This document shows positions 7,583 to 15,993 of a stretch of DNA of 64,000 bases, piece after piece. The stretch comes from CAG-488 sp051881315 (lineage in GTDB: Bacteria; Bacillota; Clostridia; Oscillospirales; Acutalibacteraceae), in assembly GCA_051881315.1 (NCBI GenBank), contig JBJEPQ010000075.1, forward strand, positions 1-64,000, read 5' to 3'. The first letter of the stretch is position 1. The number at the start of each line of letters is the position of its first letter. A program made the position numbers and the translations under genes. The notes beneath the pieces are model-generated. The model saw only the letters and a list, made by a program, of their open reading frames with translations. It was not told the DNA's origin and made no database searches.

Positions 7583-10072
7583 ATGAAAAAAATAATCAGC
7601 GTTTTTCTTTGCATTGCTCTTGTTTTTTCCTGCAGTGTATTTTGCAAAACCACATCTTCCGCACAGAACGGCGAACTGAAGTTCAACAGTGACGGAAAGT
7701 TCAAAATAATGGTTTTTGCCGACTGTCAGGATGATTCAAGCCCGAAAAGCGAGATGATATCGTTCATGAACGATATGCTTGATCTGACAAAACCCGACCT
7801 CGTTGTGTTTACGGGCGACAATGTCTATGTCAGCATCAAGTCTTCCTTTGACAAAGGTGCAAAGGCGATCATTGATCCGCTTATCAGCAGGGGCATACCC
7901 TACGCCTACACCTTCGGCAACCATGACGATCAGCTCGGCGTAAGCAAGGAGTATCAGCACTCGGTATATATGACGCTCGGAAACTGCCTTACCTATGACG
8001 CAAATCCGAGTATGACAGGCTTCGGAACCTGTAATCTGCCGATACTTTCATCGGACGGAACGGACACTGCGTTCAATCTCTGGATAATTGATTCAAACAC
8101 ATATGACGGCAGTAATTATGACAATGTCCATCAGGATCAGCTTGATTGGATCAAATCGACTAACGCCGCCCTGACCGCAAGTGTGGGACATCCCGTCAAT
8201 TCACTTGCTTTCCAGCACATAATCGTGCCTGAGGCTTACGATTTGCTTGTTGAAAACCCAAACGGCTCCAAGACATATAACGGCAAAAAATATGAGCAGA
8301 CGCTCAACGAAAAGGCTACGGGATATCTCGGTGAGTTTCCCTGTCCGCCTGCGGTCAATTCGGGAGAGCTTGACACTTTGGCACAGATGGGCGGAGTGCT
8401 CGGCATAGTTACGGGACATGACCACTCGAACAGCTTTATCGGAACGGTTAAAGGCGTTGACCTTATTCAGACTGCCGGAATGAGCTTACAGTCCTACGGC
8501 GACGACAATGTCAGAGGCTGCCGATTGATCACCCTTGACGAAAAAGACACCACGAAATACGAATCAAATACCTACACCTACGTAGGAAATGACAGCGGTC
8601 TTTATTATGATCAGGAAGTACCCGAATTACAGTACAGAAGCTATCAGACGGGTATGAGCTTTATCAGCGATCTGAATGCCGCTGCGGCGACAACGGCTTC
8701 TTCCGCAAAAAGTGAGCTGACGAATCAGGGCTATCAGGTCATTGACTACGATCTGAACAAGGGGGTCGGCGGCAGATACATTTATATGGGATATAAAACG
8801 ACGACAAACTATGCCGACGCAATAAAATCCGTCAAGTTCATTATCTCGGGCAGCGACGCTTCGGGCATGACGATAGATAATTATGTCTTTGCTTCGACGG
8901 TTGACCTTAACAAGGGAGCAGGCGGAAAATATATCTATGCTATTTACTCAAAGGATCCGAGATACGGCGGAGCAATTACTGCGGTTTCGGCAGGAGAAAG
9001 TGCCTCGCTTTCCGGATATACAACGGCAACGGCGTTCGGCAAGAATGACACGTTAGCCGATTTGAATTCCGGAGCAGGAAGCAAGGCGGCTTATTTCTAC
9101 TATAAGAGCATTGATACTGTGGTTGATATCACTTCGCTTGAGGCTAATGTTAATTCGTACAGCGGCATTGATCTTTCGCCGTACACAGCCGAGTCCGCAA
9201 ACAATTTTACGACTGCTCTTAATTATGCCAAGGCAATTCTTGAGGACTTCAAGGATGACGGCGCCGCTTCCTATTCGCAGGATCAGATATTTGAAGCTCA
9301 AAACGAAATCTTTATGAAATATGATGCGCTGGAGATTGCTCATGTCCATTCTTTCAGCGATTGGACGGTTGTAATCAAGCCAACCACACAGGCCGAGGGT
9401 AAGGAGGAACGAACCTGCGCTTGCGGCGAAAAGGAATACCGAGCGATAGAAAAGATCAAAATTGAGGATCTGATTCCGACGGTGAACAATTCGGCTCTTA
9501 CGGTCGATCAGAGCAGGTCGCTGATTTACGGCTTCACTTTGTTTGAGGATATCCGACAGCCGATCAAAGACGCCTTCACGCTCAAAGAGGGAACGCACTT
9601 CGTTTTCAGGAACACTACACAGCCGAGGACGGGCGAAATTGTTGAGGTCAGAGCCGACACAACAGAGGATCTTGTCTGCAAATATACGGTTGTCGTATTC
9701 GGTGACGTCAACGGCGACGGAATTTATGACGGACGTGACGCAACGCTGGTCGCTATGATCGAGGGTGGTATGCTTTCTCCCGATGCGGCGGTGAGACTTG
9801 CGGCAGACTGCAACCGTGACGGTGCTGTCGATTATGCCGACACGGCTCTGCTTGAACAGGCAGGAATAATGCTTGCCGAGATCGGCCAGGAGGATATCCG
9901 CACATCGTCGGTTTACGATGAATATGCAGGTCTGATCTCCCAGGACGGCGAATTGGAAGCTGAGCAGGAACCGGAACAGGAACAGGAACAGCCTCAGCAG
10001 AGCCTGCTTGAAAAAATTATTTCATTCCTTGTTAAAGTATTCAAGGAGCTTTTAGGCTTAGTAATTAAATAA
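7583..10072 (+). CDS. Secreted metallophosphoesterase with beta-prism-like repeats and dockerin
   Basis: An 829-residue exported protein. Residues 1-21 form a signal peptide. The calcineurin-like phosphoesterase domain (about 35-345) carries FADCQDD, FTGDNVY, TFGNHDDQ, FQHIIVPE and TGHDHSNSF. About residues 372-512 hold three repeats built on DLNKG-GG-YIY, reminiscent of MABP/beta-prism domains. A FIVAR-like helical stretch follows, then a CACGEKEY module. A pre-dockerin module leads into a type I dockerin with two EF-like loops (GDVNGDGIYDGRD, DCNRDGAVDYAD; about 712-775). A Glu/Gln-rich linker precedes a C-terminal amphipathic helix. A GGAGGG ribosome-binding site supports ATG 7583. The dockerin suggests docking to a surface cohesin; the substrate is unknown. 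Confidence 0.88.
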   Translation: MKKIISVFLCIALVFSCSVFCKTTSSAQNGELKFNSDGKFKIMVFADCQDDSSPKSEMISFMNDMLDLTKPDLVVFTGDNVYVSIKSSFDKGAKAIIDPLISRGIPYAYTFGNHDDQLGVSKEYQHSVYMTLGNCLTYDANPSMTGFGTCNLPILSSDGTDTAFNLWIIDSNTYDGSNYDNVHQDQLDWIKSTNAALTASVGHPVNSLAFQHIIVPEAYDLLVENPNGSKTYNGKKYEQTLNEKATGYLGEFPCPPAVNSGELDTLAQMGGVLGIVTGHDHSNSFIGTVKGVDLIQTAGMSLQSYGDDNVRGCRLITLDEKDTTKYESNTYTYVGNDSGLYYDQEVPELQYRSYQTGMSFISDLNAAAATTASSAKSELTNQGYQVIDYDLNKGVGGRYIYMGYKTTTNYADAIKSVKFIISGSDASGMTIDNYVFASTVDLNKGAGGKYIYAIYSKDPRYGGAITAVSAGESASLSGYTTATAFGKNDTLADLNSGAGSKAAYFYYKSIDTVVDITSLEANVNSYSGIDLSPYTAESANNFTTALNYAKAILEDFKDDGAASYSQDQIFEAQNEIFMKYDALEIAHVHSFSDWTVVIKPTTQAEGKEERTCACGEKEYRAIEKIKIEDLIPTVNNSALTVDQSRSLIYGFTLFEDIRQPIKDAFTLKEGTHFVFRNTTQPRTGEIVEVRADTTEDLVCKYTVVVFGDVNGDGIYDGRDATLVAMIEGGMLSPDAAVRLAADCNRDGAVDYADTALLEQAGIMLAEIGQEDIRTSSVYDEYAGLISQDGELEAEQEPEQEQEQPQQSLLEKIISFLVKVFKELLGLVIK

Positions 10073-10080
10073 AAAATGAA

Positions 10081-10117
10081 AAAAATCTGCGCTTTTCAAT
10101 TCAGCGCAGATTTTTTT
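10081..10117. terminator. Bidirectional terminator between convergent genes
   Basis: The stem AAAAATCTGCGC (10081-10092) with GCGCAGATTTTT (10104-10115) has A and T runs on both flanks. It can therefore serve the phosphoesterase (+) and the glycosylation cluster (-). Confidence 0.85.
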
Positions 10118-11721
10118 TATTTCAGTTTAACAACAATGTATTCATCGTTTTCTTCAAAGCAAGCCTTGCTCGGATATGCAGGTAAATCGGCGTAACGCTT
10201 TTTAGCATTCTCAAACTGTTCTACCGTGCAGTGCTTGAAGGTTACTCCGATGTAATCGCAGAACTTGTATAGTTCGCCGCAAGGAGCATCAAAGTCAAAA
10301 TACATCAAAATTGACCAATTTATGTAGGATTTTCCGAGAAAATCAAATTTACTTATACGCTTCTGACGGTATTGAGAAGTAGTAAAAAAATTATAAATCC
10401 TTCCGGCAACGGAGGCGGAGGGGACGGTGATCTTTTCGGTGAAACTGTCCGACATCGTGTAATTTCCGATGAACACAACGGGCTTGGAGAGGTCGCAGTT
10501 CTGCGACAGCATACTGTTGATGTTCAGCACGACATTCTTTTCTTCCTCATAACGCAGATTGTTGATCCAGAAGCTTTTGTTCATTGCGCCGACCTGAATT
10601 ATCAGCAGAAAAACAAATGCGGCGGAAAGCGCACGTTTAAGCACGGACTTTCGGTCTTTTATCATCAAAGCGATGTAGAAGCAAACAAAAGCAACAAAGA
10701 AAGGCATACCTTGCTCGGTTCTGTATTCTCTGCCTCCGCATCTGTAAAACGTCATTGCAAAAACGGGAATAAGCATACCGATGTGAACGGCGAAGCGTGA
10801 GAAATTCTTTGATTTGACGGTGTCGATTACCGTTATCACAAGGAACGTGACAACAACGATGAACAGCACCGTAAACGCAGGATTGCAGAACACCATTGCA
10901 AACCAGTTGCACATATATGAGAATATCAGATTTTTGACCGATTCAAAGCTTATCTGCCAGCTTGAACCGGTTCTTGCGTTTAAGTTCAACTCGATGGAGA
11001 ATAGCTTTATCAGAAGCTTGCCGAGAAACAGCTCTCCGAAAACTCCGATCACAGCGATCAAAGCGGAAGGAAGTCCCAGCGAAATAAGCTCCTTGAATTT
11101 GACATTGCCGTTCTTGCGGATATGGAGCAGAAGTATGCCGAAAACAGCTCCGATATACGGCAGGACAAGACATTCGTACCATGAAACAACGAAAATAATC
11201 AGGACGGTCGGCAGGAGAAAGCTCCTTATAAAATCCTTGTATTTTATCGAGAAATAAATCGCAAGCGAGAAAAGCACCGTACATCCGCCGACGGTGAGAA
11301 TTGCACCGTTGTAAATGAAATATTCCGACAGAAGCGGAAAAGAAATGTATGTGCAGGTGAAAACGATTGACGGGGCAATGCTCTTATATTCCGTGAAGCC
11401 GTCAAATATCGCAAGCAGTATCAGACTGCCGATAATGAAGCAGACAAGTCCCAGCATCGGCTCAAACCAGACGGGACAGTCGCCGAGCATCAGAAGCTTT
11501 TCAACAATAGTAGCGGTGAATCTGCCCTGACCGAAAAGAAGACCGTTGTAATATCTGTCGTATGAAAGCCAGTCTATCGAGGGCGAGGGATTGGCAAGAT
11601 AGAAGCCGTAAGCTCCTACTGCGGTCAATGCAACAAAAATAAGGTACAGCGGATTTGATATTCTTTTGTAAATTGAAGCTTTCAGATCCAAACTGCTGTT
11701 TGTAAGCTTGTTTTTAAACAT
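10117..11721 (-). CDS. Polytopic GT-C type glycosyltransferase (GtrII-like)
   Basis: A 534-residue membrane protein with about ten hydrophobic segments. After the first helix there is a long extracytoplasmic loop (NPSPSIDWLSYDRYYNG), as in Shigella GtrII-type glucosyltransferases, and a soluble C-terminal part after about residue 400. It is the third piece of a GtrA/GtrB/Gtr system, transferring a lipid-linked sugar to a surface polymer outside the membrane. The longest frame starts at 11733, but GAGGTG precedes ATG 11721, which is preferred. It is last in the minus-strand cluster. The acceptor in this Gram-positive might be a teichoic acid or rhamnan-like wall polysaccharide; this is inference. 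Confidence 0.75.
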   Translation of the reverse strand: MFKNKLTNSSLDLKASIYKRISNPLYLIFVALTAVGAYGFYLANPSPSIDWLSYDRYYNGLLFGQGRFTATIVEKLLMLGDCPVWFEPMLGLVCFIIGSLILLAIFDGFTEYKSIAPSIVFTCTYISFPLLSEYFIYNGAILTVGGCTVLFSLAIYFSIKYKDFIRSFLLPTVLIIFVVSWYECLVLPYIGAVFGILLLHIRKNGNVKFKELISLGLPSALIAVIGVFGELFLGKLLIKLFSIELNLNARTGSSWQISFESVKNLIFSYMCNWFAMVFCNPAFTVLFIVVVTFLVITVIDTVKSKNFSRFAVHIGMLIPVFAMTFYRCGGREYRTEQGMPFFVAFVCFYIALMIKDRKSVLKRALSAAFVFLLIIQVGAMNKSFWINNLRYEEEKNVVLNINSMLSQNCDLSKPVVFIGNYTMSDSFTEKITVPSASVAGRIYNFFTTSQYRQKRISKFDFLGKSYINWSILMYFDFDAPCGELYKFCDYIGVTFKHCTVEQFENAKKRYADLPAYPSKACFEENDEYIVVKLK

Positions 11722-11750
11722 AATACACCTCATAAATAACGAAATATTTA

Positions 11751-12698
11751 TCAGTTCTCAGAATTGTCAAAATTTAATCTTTCTTCTTCGATAACAAGAG
11801 GTCTGTTCATTACTCTTGTGTTTATGTTGAGGACATACTCTCCGAGCAGACCGATGAAGAAAAGCTGGACGCTGCCCAAAAAGCACATTCCGATAAGCAC
11901 GGGAGCCATACCCATCGGGAAGTTGTCCCACATAATGAGTTTAAGAATCAGATAGACCATTCCGACAAGGAAGCTGACAATACCTACGCCGACTCCGCAG
12001 AAGGTTGCAAGACGCAGACCGATTTTCGTGTAAGAGGTGAAGCTGAGCATTGCGGCGTCGTAGAGGGTGTAGAAGTTGTTGTGGGTTTTGCCCGCTCTGC
12101 GTTTCGCCTGCTCATACGGAATATCCTTTCGCCTGTATCCAAGCTCCGCAACAATTCCTCTCAGGAAAGGCGAGGGATCCTTCAGATTTCTCAGAACCTC
12201 GATAAATGATTTGTCGTAAAGACCGAAGCCTGTGAAATGCTCGATCTGTTCAACGTCGCTCATCCTCCTGATGAGCTTATAATAGCAGGTTCTGAGGAAG
12301 CGCATTATCTTGTTTTCCTTGCTCGTTGTCTTGATGGCGCAGACGATTTTATAGCCGTTTTCCCATTCGTGAACGAGCTTGGGTATCATCTCAACGGGAT
12401 CCTGAAAGTCACAGCACATACATATCGTGCAGTCGCCTGTGGTCTGCAACATTCCGTAATACGGCGAATTAAACTGTCCGAAGTTCTTCACGTTAAATAT
12501 CGCCTTAATCTTAGGATTTTTTTTGCAGATCTCACGAAGCAGAGGACGGGTGTTGTCCTTTGAATCGTTGTCGATAAAAAGTATTTCGTAATCGTATTCC
12601 GGCAGGGAGTCGGTCAGCTCCCTGACTACGGCTTCGCTGATCGGGACTACGTTTTCTTCCTCGTTGTAGCACGGGATCATTATGCTGATTTTTTTCAT
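11751..12698 (-). CDS. Family 2 glycosyltransferase, GtrB/CsbB-like polyprenyl-phosphate sugar transferase
   Basis: A 315-residue GT-A enzyme. ISIMIPCYNEEENV at the N-terminus, then FIDNDSKDNT, and CDFQDPVEMIP holding the DXD-like metal site, match the GtrB/CsbB/DPM1 group. Two transmembrane helices near 225-300 anchor it. Such enzymes load a sugar from a nucleotide donor onto undecaprenyl phosphate on the cytoplasmic face. The open frame reaches 12740, but AGAGG before ATG 12698 fixes the start; that site overlaps the end of the upstream gene. A GtrA-like flippase gene lies in the same cluster and a GT-C enzyme is immediately downstream. The donor is probably the CDP-sugar made by the cluster. 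Confidence 0.88.
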   Translation of the reverse strand: MKKISIMIPCYNEEENVVPISEAVVRELTDSLPEYDYEILFIDNDSKDNTRPLLREICKKNPKIKAIFNVKNFGQFNSPYYGMLQTTGDCTICMCCDFQDPVEMIPKLVHEWENGYKIVCAIKTTSKENKIMRFLRTCYYKLIRRMSDVEQIEHFTGFGLYDKSFIEVLRNLKDPSPFLRGIVAELGYRRKDIPYEQAKRRAGKTHNNFYTLYDAAMLSFTSYTKIGLRLATFCGVGVGIVSFLVGMVYLILKLIMWDNFPMGMAPVLIGMCFLGSVQLFFIGLLGEYVLNINTRVMNRPLVIEEERLNFDNSEN

Positions 12699-12708
12699 AT
12701 TCTGCCTC

Positions 12709-13620
12709 TCAATCCAATAATTCTTTAATTCCTGCTTCAAAGCTTATTTCGGGCTTAAAGCCCGTGTCTCTTGTCAGGTCGGAGATGTCCGCCTGCAAGA
12801 ACATCACCTGATTTTCGGAATAGGGAATTGCTCCGAAATCGGTTTTTGAACTGCTTTTGCAAAGCCTATGTATTGTTTCTATATATTCTCTCAGCGGAGC
12901 GGATTTGCCGCTTCCGAGACAATAAACGCTTTCGTTATGCTGTGTGTCGTTTCCGACGAGGTAAAACGCATTCGCCGCATCCTTTGCGTTGAGAAAGTCC
13001 CAGCGCTGTTCGCCCTTGCTGAACTCGGCGTCTTCGTTGCCTGTAAATTTTTTAACGGAAGTTTTTATAACGGAATTTTCAGCGTCGTATTTGCCGTAAA
13101 CGCTGAGTATGCGAATCCATGAGTGATCCATACCGAGCTGACGGCATTTCAATCGGCTGAGCTGACCTGCCGCAAGCTTTGCCATACCGTAACCCGTGAA
13201 AGGAAAGGTCGGAGTTTTCGGAGTCAACGGCTTGTCACAAAGGCCGTACTCAGCCTGAGAGCCTGCGCCGATGAATTTACGGCAGCCCATTCGTTTTGCA
13301 AGCTCAACCGCATCGAGCGTGTATTCAATATTTTTAAGCTGAAGCCCGGTGTCGTTCCTTGCCGCACCCGTTGTACCTGCCCACGCAAGATGGTAGAAAA
13401 CATCGAAGTCGCTTTCGTTCGGGACAAAATCTTTCATCTCGTCAAGCGAACAGCAAACCGTTTTAATGCGTTCACTTTTGGGGAGCGTGTCTATTCTTTG
13501 TGATCCTCTGTGATACAGAACAGTCACGTCAACGCCCTCGGCAACGAGTTTTTCGATCAGGGCGTGCCCTACCGAGCCTGTCGCACCCGTAACAACTGCC
13601 TTTTTCATAACATCACTCAT
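12709..13620 (-). CDS. NAD-dependent sugar reductase/epimerase, YerF-like candidate
   Basis: A 303-residue extended short-chain dehydrogenase. The Rossmann glycine motif GATGSVG is near residue 12, and a GYGMAKLAAG segment supplies the Tyr-x-x-x-Lys pair. ATG 13620 overlaps the stop of the ThDP enzyme gene; ATG 13608 (MKKAVVTGATG), after GAGTGAT, is an equally good start. By position next to a YerE-like enzyme it is the natural candidate to reduce the two-carbon branch ketone, the job of YerF in Yersinia yersiniose synthesis. By sequence alone it could be any NDP-sugar epimerase or dehydratase. Function is inferred from context. Confidence 0.75.
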   Translation of the reverse strand: MSDVMKKAVVTGATGSVGHALIEKLVAEGVDVTVLYHRGSQRIDTLPKSERIKTVCCSLDEMKDFVPNESDFDVFYHLAWAGTTGAARNDTGLQLKNIEYTLDAVELAKRMGCRKFIGAGSQAEYGLCDKPLTPKTPTFPFTGYGMAKLAAGQLSRLKCRQLGMDHSWIRILSVYGKYDAENSVIKTSVKKFTGNEDAEFSKGEQRWDFLNAKDAANAFYLVGNDTQHNESVYCLGSGKSAPLREYIETIHRLCKSSSKTDFGAIPYSENQVMFLQADISDLTRDTGFKPEISFEAGIKELLD

Positions 13621-15454
13621 TTATTAAAGGAATATACATATTCTGCGCCAGCTCGTCCCTGTCAAGAAACGGAGCAAGATCCTCAAGCGGAGGACTGACG
13701 AGTGTGCCGTCCTCAAGCCGCTTTGTACTGCTCTTCGGCTCCCAAACCTGCTCGGTATCGGTGAAGATTTCGCAGAAGGCATAACCGTCTGTTGAAAGGG
13801 CGGCCTTGACAGCCTCCTGCATTTCGGCATTACTGCCTGCGCTGAAATACGGGAAACCGAACGCTTCGGCAATCTTTCTGAAATTCGGGAAGGAGAGGTC
13901 GCCGCTTTCGGGGCCTATACCGACCTTGGCTCTGCCCTTAAAAAGATTGTTTTGAGTCAGCCTGATGCTGTGATAACCGCTGTTGTTGATAAGGAAAATT
14001 TTAATCGGGAGCTTGTTCGTTATGATCGTCTGAAGCTCCTGAAGATTCATCATAATGCTTCCGTCACCCTCAAGGCAAACGGTGTCCCTCTTTCTGCCCG
14101 AAACGCAGAGGCCGACCGCCGCAGGCAAGCCGTAACCCATGCTCGCTATTGCGCTGTTGATGATAAAACGGGTGCCGTGCTTTACCGTCCAGCACTGGTG
14201 ACCTGCAACACAGCAGGCTCCGTTGCTGACGGCTGTGAGCGAATTTTCGGGAAGCTGATCGGATAAATATTTTATAAAAGCGTAGACGTTCGCCGTCTTT
14301 CCGTTTTCTTCCCTGTGACGGGGGAGGACGACGGGATAATTTTTCTTCCACTGAGCGCATTGCTTTCGCCAATCGTCCGAGCCTGAGACGGGAACACCGC
14401 CGTCGGAAACGTTTCTGATTATCGCTTCAAGGAAATCCTTAGCGTCGGCGAAAACAGGCATATCAACGTGGATAGTAGGCTTTTTCATCTCCGCTTTGTC
14501 GATATCGACCATTATTACCTCTGCGGCTCTTGCCCATGTTTCATAGTTGTAGCCGACCTGACGGATGCTAATTCTTGTACCGATTGTCAGCAGAAGATCG
14601 GAGTTTTGCACGGCAAAGTTTCCTGCTCTGTCGCCCATATTTCCGCCCCTGCCGCAGTAAAGCGGATCGTCGTCCTCGATGATGTCAATGCTGTTCCAGT
14701 AGGTTACAACGGGAACTCCGAGGCGCTTTGAAGCCTTTTTGAATGTTTCCGCACCGCCCGAAAGACGGATTCCGCCGCCTGCATAGATGACGGGACGTTT
14801 CGCATTTCTGATTTTTTCAAGAATAATTTTAACGGTCTCGTCGCTGACCTTCGGCGGAAGAAAAGCGTCGTCCTCGGCAGGATCATAGCCTCTGAGACCG
14901 TCGGTTTCGATATAACTGCCCTGATAGTTTACGGGAACATCTATCCATACGGGACCGGGTCTGCCCGTTACGGCAAGGTGCCACGCTTTTTCAAGCATAT
15001 ATCTTATGTCGTTTATATCCTCAAGCATTGCGGCGTATTTGCACATACAGGAGACCGATTTGGTGATATCAAACTCCTGATCGCCGACCGCTCTGAGGGG
15101 AAGACCGTCTGTGAAACGCTCGGCATAGCGTGCCGTTGTCGTATATTTGACCTGACCGCTGACAACAAACATCGGGATCGAATCGAGCCAGCCGCCGACA
15201 ACTCCCGTTATTGCGTTCGTGCCGCCGGGACCTGTTGTAACGCACAGGGCGGCAATTTTATTGTTAAGTCTTGCATAGGCTTCTGCGGCGATTGCGCTTG
15301 CCTGCTCGTGGTGATTGTAGGTACAGCGGATCTTTTCGTGGTGTCCGAATGCATCGTTGAGGTGCATAGCTCCGCCGCCGACAACCGTGAAGCAGTCGGT
15401 TACACCGTGTGAAGCGAGAAAGTCAGCAATATAGTCAGCAAGTCTTATCTTCAT
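13613..15454 (-). CDS. ThDP-dependent acetolactate synthase-like enzyme, YerE-like
   Basis: A 613-residue ThDP enzyme with the three-domain acetohydroxyacid synthase layout. The activating glutamate is Glu50 in NHHEQAS; TTGPGGTNAITG is at 73-84; the ThDP/Mg motif runs from GDGS (463-466) to NN (490-491). Biosynthetic acetolactate synthase genes sit with ilv genes, but this one sits between RfbF/G/H sugar enzymes and a reductase. That is the setting of Yersinia YerE, which adds an acetyl branch from pyruvate to a CDP-3,6-dideoxy-4-hexulose. The frame extends to 15472, but the AAGGATGG ribosome-binding site selects ATG 15454. Its 5' end overlaps the GtrA gene. The sugar substrate is inferred. 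Confidence 0.82.
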   Translation of the reverse strand: MKIRLADYIADFLASHGVTDCFTVVGGGAMHLNDAFGHHEKIRCTYNHHEQASAIAAEAYARLNNKIAALCVTTGPGGTNAITGVVGGWLDSIPMFVVSGQVKYTTTARYAERFTDGLPLRAVGDQEFDITKSVSCMCKYAAMLEDINDIRYMLEKAWHLAVTGRPGPVWIDVPVNYQGSYIETDGLRGYDPAEDDAFLPPKVSDETVKIILEKIRNAKRPVIYAGGGIRLSGGAETFKKASKRLGVPVVTYWNSIDIIEDDDPLYCGRGGNMGDRAGNFAVQNSDLLLTIGTRISIRQVGYNYETWARAAEVIMVDIDKAEMKKPTIHVDMPVFADAKDFLEAIIRNVSDGGVPVSGSDDWRKQCAQWKKNYPVVLPRHREENGKTANVYAFIKYLSDQLPENSLTAVSNGACCVAGHQCWTVKHGTRFIINSAIASMGYGLPAAVGLCVSGRKRDTVCLEGDGSIMMNLQELQTIITNKLPIKIFLINNSGYHSIRLTQNNLFKGRAKVGIGPESGDLSFPNFRKIAEAFGFPYFSAGSNAEMQEAVKAALSTDGYAFCEIFTDTEQVWEPKSSTKRLEDGTLVSPPLEDLAPFLDRDELAQNMYIPLINE

Positions 15455-15968
15455 CTGATCCATCCTTTGCATTTTTTGCGTTAAAAGCCCAGAATTTATT
15501 CATTATAAAGTTCAACGGAATTGTAATGACGAGTGCGCCGAGGCTTGCGATGAAATACGGAACGCCGATCCTGTCAAGCAATATTTTGATGATCGGAGAA
15601 ATCACAAGTCCCGTTATGCCGTAGCAGGCAAAGGTTTTTAAATAGGTTTTGATATGCTGAGCAAAGCTCTTTTTGCCCGAGCTGAAAACATATCTGTTGT
15701 TCCAGAAATATGAATTGGTTACGCTGATAACAAAAGCGATGGCCGTTGTTATAACAATTCTTACATTGTTTGCGTCCGACGATATTCCCATGCGGGACAG
15801 TACGTCCAGAATCCAAATAAATCTTGAGTTTTTGAAAAGAACGTAGTAACACAGCATCTCCGTGCCGTAGGATATTGCAGTATTGGAGACGCCGACAAGT
15901 CCGAACTTGATAAACTGTATCAGCGGCGCAAGCCTTTCGTTTTGAAGAAGCTGTTTGATTTTGTTCAT
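15435..15968 (-). CDS. GtrA-like membrane protein (lipid-linked sugar flippase)
   Basis: A 177-residue protein with four hydrophobic helices and the GtrA-family N-terminal pattern FIKFGLVGVSNTAISYG near residue 20. A central ITNSYFWNNRYVF-like segment is the other recognisable block. GtrA proteins are thought to move undecaprenyl-phosphate sugars across the membrane. Its 3' end overlaps the ThDP enzyme gene by 20 bases, so it is embedded in the CDP-sugar operon. The AAAGGACG ribosome-binding site supports the ATG. Together with the GT2 and GT-C genes it completes a three-component glycosylation system. Confidence 0.85.
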   Translation of the reverse strand: MNKIKQLLQNERLAPLIQFIKFGLVGVSNTAISYGTEMLCYYVLFKNSRFIWILDVLSRMGISSDANNVRIVITTAIAFVISVTNSYFWNNRYVFSSGKKSFAQHIKTYLKTFACYGITGLVISPIIKILLDRIGVPYFIASLGALVITIPLNFIMNKFWAFNAKNAKDGSDEDKTC

Positions 15969-15993
15969 TCCGTTGAACGTCCTTTCGGGAGGT

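Noticed and set aside
13613..15454. Housekeeping acetolactate synthase (ilvB) for branched-chain amino acids
   Set aside because: No ilvN, ilvC or other ilv/leu genes are adjacent, and it overlaps sugar and glycosylation genes; context favours a sugar-modifying enzyme, though sequence alone does not exclude it.
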